A stretch of 64,000 nucleotides of DNA from Mesostigma viride (lineage: Eukaryota > Streptophyta > Mesostigmatophyceae > Mesostigmatales > Mesostigmataceae). Made by a program: the position numbers and the translations under genes. The stretch lies in contig RPFO01001997.1 in the NCBI GenBank assembly GCA_009746045.1, positions 62,001 to 126,000 on the forward strand, read 5' to 3'. This document shows, piece after piece, positions 57,801-64,000 of this stretch. The notes under the pieces are model-generated. The model worked only from the letters and a program-made list of their open reading frames with translations. It made no database searches and was not told where the DNA came from. How positions within the stretch are numbered: position 1 is the stretch's first letter; each line of letters begins with the position of its first letter.

Positions 57801-60800
57801 GCCAAAAGTAATAAGACATTGTGCCAGAAACAGACATCTTGCCTACTCGTGGTAGGCCACCATGCAATATTGATCTACATGAAGCAAGAATCCATACGGG
57901 CTGCCAACAATGTGGCTAGCGTGCAGGATACCATGCATGCCAGCAACCCGACCCAGCTTCCCTAAACCATTAACACATATGGTACGGTGGCTGGCTAGCA
58001 GCAGCCTGCATGGCTAAATAAGGCATTTATGTGCATCGCGAGTCACACCAAATACCCCGCAGCCTGCGACGTAATGCCTCCGGCGGCCTCTTGCACTCGC
58101 TCACTCTTGCCTCCTTCGCGTACGTAGCGCCCATGATATGGCGGGTGCTAGCCTTGCTCGGGTGGTAGAACCCGAGAATTCTGCATCCAAAAGTGTGCAC
58201 GTCACTTAGCTTGTAGTTACCTGTCGGCTGCCCTTTCTTGTTGAGAGTCTGTTCTTTCACGATGTGTGTCCAGACAGTCTCGAATACGGCCTGCATCTCG
58301 TCGGCCCAGTCATCATCGTGTTCCATAGACCCACACCATCACCGTCGCTAGCCATGGTGCCTGGATGTCAATTGTGCTACGATTAAATGTTAGGTGCCAG
58401 ATGCGCGCCCTTGTTGGCAGACAACATAACTTCGTCACCTAATTTCCTCGTCCTTCGTCTCCTAGACCCTAGTCCGACACGCAGCAATCTGCAGCAATGC
58501 ACGTACAGTCGTACATGCACGGCCAGCTTGGCACCTGCATGTCGTTTATTTGTCGCGGAGTTCCAGGTCGCCTAGATACAGTCTAGTTCCGGCTCCACTG
58601 CCGTCCAAAATGATGCCAGAAGCTACTTCGAACGCGGTTCATACGCAAAAAATACGCAAAAAATACGCAAAAAATACGCAATACGCAAAAAATACGCAAA
58701 CCATACGCAGTGCGTATTTTTTTTCCCATACCCATACGGAAATCTTGCGTATGGCGTATAATACGCGCCATACGGCGTATTATACGCCGTATGGCTGTTC
58801 ACTGGTGGTGCCCGGCCTGACCAAGGGCAGCCGGCCCATAAAGTCTCATTATTTCATTCATGACTTTTCTAATGCCTACCATCCGCAGGGTCAGCGGGAC
58901 TTAAAGCCAGCAGCTGTCCCAGCCAACCGCGGAGGTCTCTCTCGTACTACTATACTACTTTCAAAGAAATCTACTGCACTAGTTCACTACACTAAACTAT
59001 TTTAAAGGAAATCTGATACTCTACAAGCAGGTTCAGTATGTCCGCACCTTGACAACACAGCGATGAGCTCGCTGGCCGCCCGCCGGTCTGGCTCCAACCC
59101 TCGACCGCGCATCTGCTGGTGGAAGCGTAGCGCGTCACCCGCCTGCAGGGGAAACACGGCCACATGCGGAGATACTGGGCTGCGTGAGTTGCAAAGATTC
59201 ATGAAAATAATTCAAAATGCGTACTCGAAGTTACACATTTAAAAGATGGTTTCAAAGTCATAACAGCCTGGCCATGCTGCCCAGGCCAACAAACGGTTGC
59301 CAGTCAAGTGGGCCAATGCTTAGCGAGAGGCGACAACATGATGTCCGGGCAAAAATGTTGACCAAGCTGTCACAAAGAGAGGACAAGCATTCATAACAAA
59401 GGTATACTACTTGCCCGACCTGGGCGCAAGAATATTCTTAAGAAGTTTGCCATAGCAGTACCACCAGCAGGGCAGACATGGTCAGGCCAGAAACGCCCAG
59501 CACACTAAACCGCAAAACAATTAGGAGCGATATGGATGGCTGTTGCAAGAAGGTTGTATTGAAACAGGCAACAACCTAGAGCTAATGAAAACCAGCCCCT
59601 CCCTGGCAGGGGGTCACCTGTGCGGAGCCTAAAGCCCGTTTGCATGACACCCAAAGACACAGAGACCCCCGTGCCAGTGCTGCCGGTTTGGCCAGCGCGC
59701 CCGCTAAAACGGCCTGATCAGCCGCCTCCTTATTCCACTGCTACACCAGATCTACGGTCTGATAAAGGAAGTGGGTCGCTAGAACGGCCTGATCAGCCGC
59801 CTCCTTATTCCACTGCTACACCAGATCTAAGGTCTTATAAAGGAAGTGGGTCGCTAGAACGGTCTGATCAGCCGCCTCCTTATTCCACTGCTACACCAGA
59901 TCTACGGTCTGATAAAGGAAGTGGGTCGCTAGAACGGCCTGATCAGCCGCGTCCTTATTCCACTGCTACACCAGATCTACGGTCTGATAAAGGAAGTGGG
60001 TCGCTAGAACGGCCTGATCAGCCGCGTCCTTATTCCACTGCTACACCAGATGTACGGTCTGATAAAGGCAGTGGGTCGCTAGAACGGCCTGATCAGCCGC
60101 GTCCTTATTCCACTGCTACACCAGATCTACGGTCTGATAAAGGAAGTGGGTCGCTAGAACGGCCTGATCAGCCGCCTCCTTATTCCACAGCTACACCAGA
60201 TATACCGTCTGATAAAGGAAGTGGGTCGCTAGAACGGCCTGATCAGCCGCCTCCTTATTCCACAGCTACACCAGATCTACGGTCTGATAAGCTGGTGGGT
60301 GTCATCTTTATTTTCTACTACCGGCATTACTAGTAGTACTAATACTAGTAGCATGCTGCCACGCCGGCAGCAGGTCACGCGTCTAGAGACCAACGTGGAC
60401 ACCCACCAGCCCTTCCCGCGCGCATCCGGTGATGAGCACGTTGTACACCGGGCGGGTCAGCTCGTGGCCGCCCACACGCATGAGAGAGACCAGCCGCAGC
60501 GCACGTTCCACGTGGACGGGGGCCAGCGCGCGGATCAGGCTGTAGAGGACATCCATAAGTAGATAGGAAGAAACAGATAGGAACACAAGCAGGGCTTTGA
60601 TCGGAGCACAAGCAGGAAACAGATAGGTACACAAGCAGGGCTATGATTGGAACACAAGCAGGGCTTTGATTGCAACACAAGCGTTTGTGACAGCTGCGTC
60701 ATCGGCACTACCGGAGCCCCTATCCACTCTTAGTAAAGGGTGTCCTGCCCACCTGTTTTAGGACGCGGCCTGAACGTTATTGTGGTGCCGGATTATCGCT

Positions 60801-63522
60801 TCGGACACTTCAAGTGAGCTTATTAACCCCCTTCTGAAGTGGCTATATTTATCCGACTGCACACCTGTTGTAGGACGCGGCTTCCAGGTTCTTGTGGCGC
60901 CGGATCATCGTTTTGGACAGCTCCAGCGCCTCATCCACGCAGCCTGCCTTGCTGCAGATCTGCAGTGGGGCCAAGGAGGGCCAAGGAGGGCCAAGGAGGG
61001 CCAAGGAGGGCCAAGGAGGGCCAAGGAGGGCCAAGGAGGGCCAAGGAGGGCCAAGGAGGGCCAAGGAGGGCCAAGGAGGGCCAAGGAGGGCAAAGGAGGG
61101 CCAAGGAGGGCCAAGGAGGGCCAAGGAGGGCCAAGGAGGGCCAAGGAGGGCAAAGGAGGGCAAAGGAGGGCAAAGGAGGGCAGAGGAGGGCAAAGGAGGG
61201 CAAAGGAGGGCAAAGGAGGGCAAAGGAGGGCAAAGGAGGGCAAAGGAGGGCAAAGGAGGGCAAAGGAGGGCAAAGGAGGGCAAAGGAGGGCCAAGGAGGG
61301 CATAAGGGCAAGGCAGAAAGGTGGGTACCATAACCCCAGGGTGCTTGGAGTATCAAACTCTGTCAAACTTATTAGGGTTAGTAAGGCAAGGCAGTTTCAC
61401 AATACACTACCTGGATCAAAAAGTGGTACCCAACCAAGTGGAATCGAACTATAAAATGAGTGAAATATGTGGAGCCTCGAGATGGAGAATGTACTGATTT
61501 GGACTCCAAATATATACTCCACTTCAGCAAAGTTTCTTGGCGACCATACCCAGATGAGCAACTGTGGCCGTGGTCTCTACAGCACCTGGTACTCCATCAT
61601 GTTCCTGACCGTACGATCAGGCTGTGGCAGTGGTCATTAGGCAACACTAACAGTATTTTGAACTGCTACTCCTTCTGTAAAACCACTATAATGAGGGCAC
61701 CCACAGCACCTGCCCGTACCAGCAGGCTGTGGCAGTGGTCATAACAGCAGTCGATCATGCTACTATGCGCCACCATAATGTGGTGCACAGCCCTACCAGC
61801 AAGTTGTGGCAGTGGTCACTATAGTGTCCTATACTACAATAGGGCCCTACCCATATCAGCAGATTGTGGCAGTGGTCACTATAGTGCCCTATACTAGAAT
61901 ATGCGCCTACCCGTATCAGCAGGTTGTGGCAGTGGTCGTTCGGAACCACGTCGGACGCCCACATCTCCTCGTAAAGAGCCATGGCCTCGTTGACCGATGC
62001 CAGTTTCTCGCACACGCCCAGCAGGCAGCCATAGGTGACCACCGTAGGCACGATGCCCGCCGCCTGCGTGGTTGGGGATGAGGAGAGGTAAAACAGGACA
62101 GGGAAAAGGAGAGGGTAGATAGGTCAGGGTTATTGCGAGGCAAGAATGGGGTAAGGCCATGCCCGCCGCCTACATAGTGCACGTGAGGAGAGGGTAGATA
62201 GGTCAGGGTTAGAGCAAAACTCGGATGCCATTACGACGGCAGATGGCCAAACGATGGGAGAACATTTCATGTTGTACTGCATGGTCAGGGCCACACCGCC
62301 GCATAACATATGGTGCTTCAACCACCAACTGTTCTACCACAAGAAATCTAGCTTCTACCACACACATGCTAGGACACTTCATCCCATCGCATAATACATT
62401 TTCTTATTTGCTTTCCTGCACATATATGTACGCATGCGTACGTCACGATTGATTTGAAAACAACAAGTGAAAGGAAACCAACTCCTTGTGACGCCCTAGT
62501 AGAGGAAAGACCAAAAGTGGGATGATCAACAACAAGTAAAGGGAAACCAACCCCTTGTGACGCCCTAGTAGAGGAAAGACCAAACGTGGGATGATTAACA
62601 ACAAGTGAAAGGAAACCAACCCCTTGTGACGCCCTAGTAGAGGAAAGACCAAACGTGGGATGATTAACAACAAGTGAAAGGAAACCAACCCCTTGTGACG
62701 CCCTAGTAGAGGAAAGACCAAACGTGGGATGATTAACAACAAGTAAAGGGAAACCAACCCCTTGTGACGCCCTAGTAGAGGAAAGACCAAACGTGGGATG
62801 ATTAACAACAAGTGAAAGGAAACCAAACCCATTTAGCAAAGCCGTAGAACACCAAAGCATCCATCAGGTGGCTGGCTGGCTGGCTGGCACATTTCATCTC
62901 ACGGCGTGCTGTCTGGAGTACACCACATCCCTGCAAAAGCCACGATAGCCCCTTAGAATGACTCGCCAAAGAACAAAAGAGTGCTTTCTGGAACCTAAGA
63001 CTTTCCGGGGTCTTTACTTTCTCAGACAAGTCCACCTTCATCTCCTCAAACACGGCGAACGCTCTGGACACCCTGGGCGTTGACCCGGAGGCACACAAAC
63101 TATAGCGTACGATAGTATGTACATTGTAAGATACAAACTGTATTGTTTTCTCAGGCCTAAAATACCAGGTATTTAGGTACATATCTACTTATCTTCATTT
63201 CCTCAAACACGGCGAACGCGGGGAACTCCCCGCCCTTGACCCGGACTTAGACACACAGAGTATAAAGCAGTAGGCACCTATTGATGATAAAACCTATCGA
63301 TAGTAATAGTATTAGTAATACACTAGCAACATACATACCTTCATCTCCTCAAACACGGCGAACGCCCTGGAGGCACCCGCCCTCGACCCCGACTTGAGGC
63401 ACGCGTCGATGAGCGACGTGTACGATATCTCGTTGAGCGCGTACCCTGCGCCGCGCATCTCGTCGTGCAGGTCGAACGCGAGCTTGAGGTGGCCCGACTT
63501 TGCGCACGCGTTCAGCAGCGAG
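54879..63522 (-). CDS. Pentatricopeptide repeat (PPR) protein, 5' end outside window
   Basis: Exon model (minus strand): 63522-63339, 62063-61911, 60959-60865, 60539-60407, 59142-59048, 57203-56438, 55627-55533, 55080-54879 (TGA at 54881-54879). All junctions are GT-AG, phases agree, and joined exons restore PPR motifs across junctions (FEEMK|AAGIVPTVVTYGCLL; ASYN|SLIRAL; VYNVLITGCAREGL|AGDAL). About 10 PPRs are visible. Exon 6 (766 nt) inserts a Gly/Arg/Pro-rich linker of about 150 residues between PPR blocks. The C-terminus is charged and ends DEDPDLDSYAY. Three exons (3, 5, 7) are each 95 nt with phase 0 to 2. PPR proteins bind organellar RNA and act in editing, splicing, stability or translation. 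No DYW, E or SMR domain is visible. The N-terminus, with any transit peptide, lies beyond the right edge because exon 63522 starts in phase 2. Confidence 0.85.
55234..55407. repeat. 58-bp repeat, 3 copies, PPR intron 7
   Basis: Units begin ACCTAGTACATAAAGCC at 55234, 55292 and 55350. Confidence 0.9.
57487..58804. mobile_element. hAT-type DNA transposon (non-autonomous) in PPR intron 5
   Basis: Perfect 17-bp terminal inverted repeats CAGTGAACAGCCATACG (57487-57503) and its complement (58788-58804), flanked by a perfect 8-bp direct repeat GTGGTGCC (57479-57486 and 58805-58812). CAGTG termini with 8-bp duplications are characteristic of the hAT superfamily. Subterminal regions are packed with CCATACG/ATACGC motifs on both sides (57500-57580, 58638-58795), as expected for transposase binding sites. 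The interior does not encode a recognisable transposase. A 99-residue minus frame (58326-58027, MEHDDDWADEMQAVFETVWT start) is of unknown origin and may be a captured fragment. Confidence 0.85.
59710..60290. repeat. 75-bp minisatellite, about 8 copies, PPR intron 4
   Basis: Each unit starts CGGCCTGATCAGCCGC. The period is divisible by three, so a 237-codon plus frame (59620-60333) with a 25-residue repeat (RPDQPPPYSTATPDLRSDKG core) stays open. It lies antisense in an intron, so I treat it as a repeat, not a gene. Confidence 0.9.
60966..61305. repeat. 10-bp minisatellite abutting PPR exon 3 acceptor
   Basis: GGGCCAAGGA units (proximal) and GGGCAAAGGA units (distal), about 34 in total. The PPR transcript reads TCCTTGGCCC, pyrimidine-rich, right up to the acceptor CAG at 60962-60960. 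Confidence 0.95.
62461..62828. repeat. 69-bp minisatellite, about 5 copies, PPR intron 1
   Basis: Units begin CAACAAGTGAAAGGAAACCA at 62461, 62530, 62599 and onward at 69-bp spacing. Confidence 0.9.
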
Positions 63523-64000
63523 CTGGCGCAGGGCGCACGTAATCGAAAGGTACGATGCAAAGGGGCATGGAACATCTTGACTTATGCCGTGAATGATGCC
63601 ATGTTGAATTACGCATGGCTAAATTATGCATGGCATGACACAGAGAGCGAAAAGCAGCGAGCTGGTGCGGAGGCTGTTTGAGATACGGTGACATGGGCGC
63701 ATCAAATCTTAAGTTAAGCAAGGATGACACGGTATGCATAAGCAGCGAGCTGGTGCTGAGAATATGATGACAGTATGACGTTGGGAAGGGAAAATAATAG
63801 GTTATGCGTGGCTGCCGTGGCATGACATAGATATAAATAAGCAGCAGGCCAATCAGTACATTGTAAATGGAATGGAATGGGGCAAAACGGGTCATAATTG
63901 AATGGGGCGGCGAGCCAGCAGTACATCGACTCAATGGCGATGCCAGATGTGGGCGCAGTGCAACATTGTAGACACCCAATGCATGTGCAGTGGAATCCAA

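Noticed and set aside
59620-60333. 237-codon plus frame with a 25-residue PPPY-containing repeat
   Set aside because: Open only because a 75-bp repeat has a period divisible by three; it is antisense within a PPR intron, without other coding support.
60780-61454. Frames with RRAKEGQGG repeats
   Set aside because: Translation of the 10-bp array upstream of PPR exon 3.

Overview
The window is eukaryotic nuclear DNA. Three genes have many short exons with GT-AG introns, non-LTR retrotransposons are common, and there is a plant-type pentatricopeptide (PPR) gene and an R3H/DEIH helicase with an ankyrin insert. A GC-rich green-lineage alga fits best. I cannot name the species, and all splice models were made by eye from splice sites, phase and paralogue comparison.

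Layout. (1) 0.4-21.7 kb holds two divergently transcribed paralogues, A (minus, runs off the left edge) and B (plus, complete, 8 exons, 564 codons). Both encode a Ser/Pro-rich, low-complexity N-terminal half and a coiled-coil C-terminal half of unknown function. Matching exons have the same phases, and two pairs have identical lengths (116/116 and 92/92 nt). Nearly every intron carries its own tandem array. (2) 21.7-31.7 kb is a graveyard of nested non-LTR retrotransposon (LINE) fragments, including one copy with a decayed reverse transcriptase. (3) 32.5-37.7 kb is one intronless gene for a 1729-residue DEIH-box helicase. (4) 38.2-41.2 kb is LINE debris followed by a LINE-type element with an intact 473-residue ORF1-like gene. 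(5) 41.9-43.7 kb is an intronless F-box-like/LRR gene on the minus strand. (6) 44-54.5 kb is repeat-rich: a small TA-flanked inverted-repeat element, a GT-rich strand-asymmetric kilobase, more LINE copies and a possible decayed retroelement. (7) 54.9-63.5 kb is an 8-exon PPR gene on the minus strand, missing its 5' end. One of its introns holds a hAT-type transposon with a perfect 8-bp target duplication.

The most unusual pattern is what I call exon-edge echoes. Introns next to an exon often contain decayed copies of that exon's last or first 15-60 bases together with the splice site. In gene A intron 1 the echo looks amplified into a 21-bp minisatellite of about 27 units, most of which read GAG|GTAAGAG on the transcribed strand. 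A second theme is that LINE families in the window end in a short stem-loop followed by an AT-rich tetranucleotide-like tail. Two tiny insertions consist of little more than that 3' end, each flanked by a perfect target-site duplication.

The recognised genes do not form a pathway. They look like independent housekeeping genes (RNA helicase, organelle-type PPR protein, F-box/LRR protein) spread through repeat-rich DNA.
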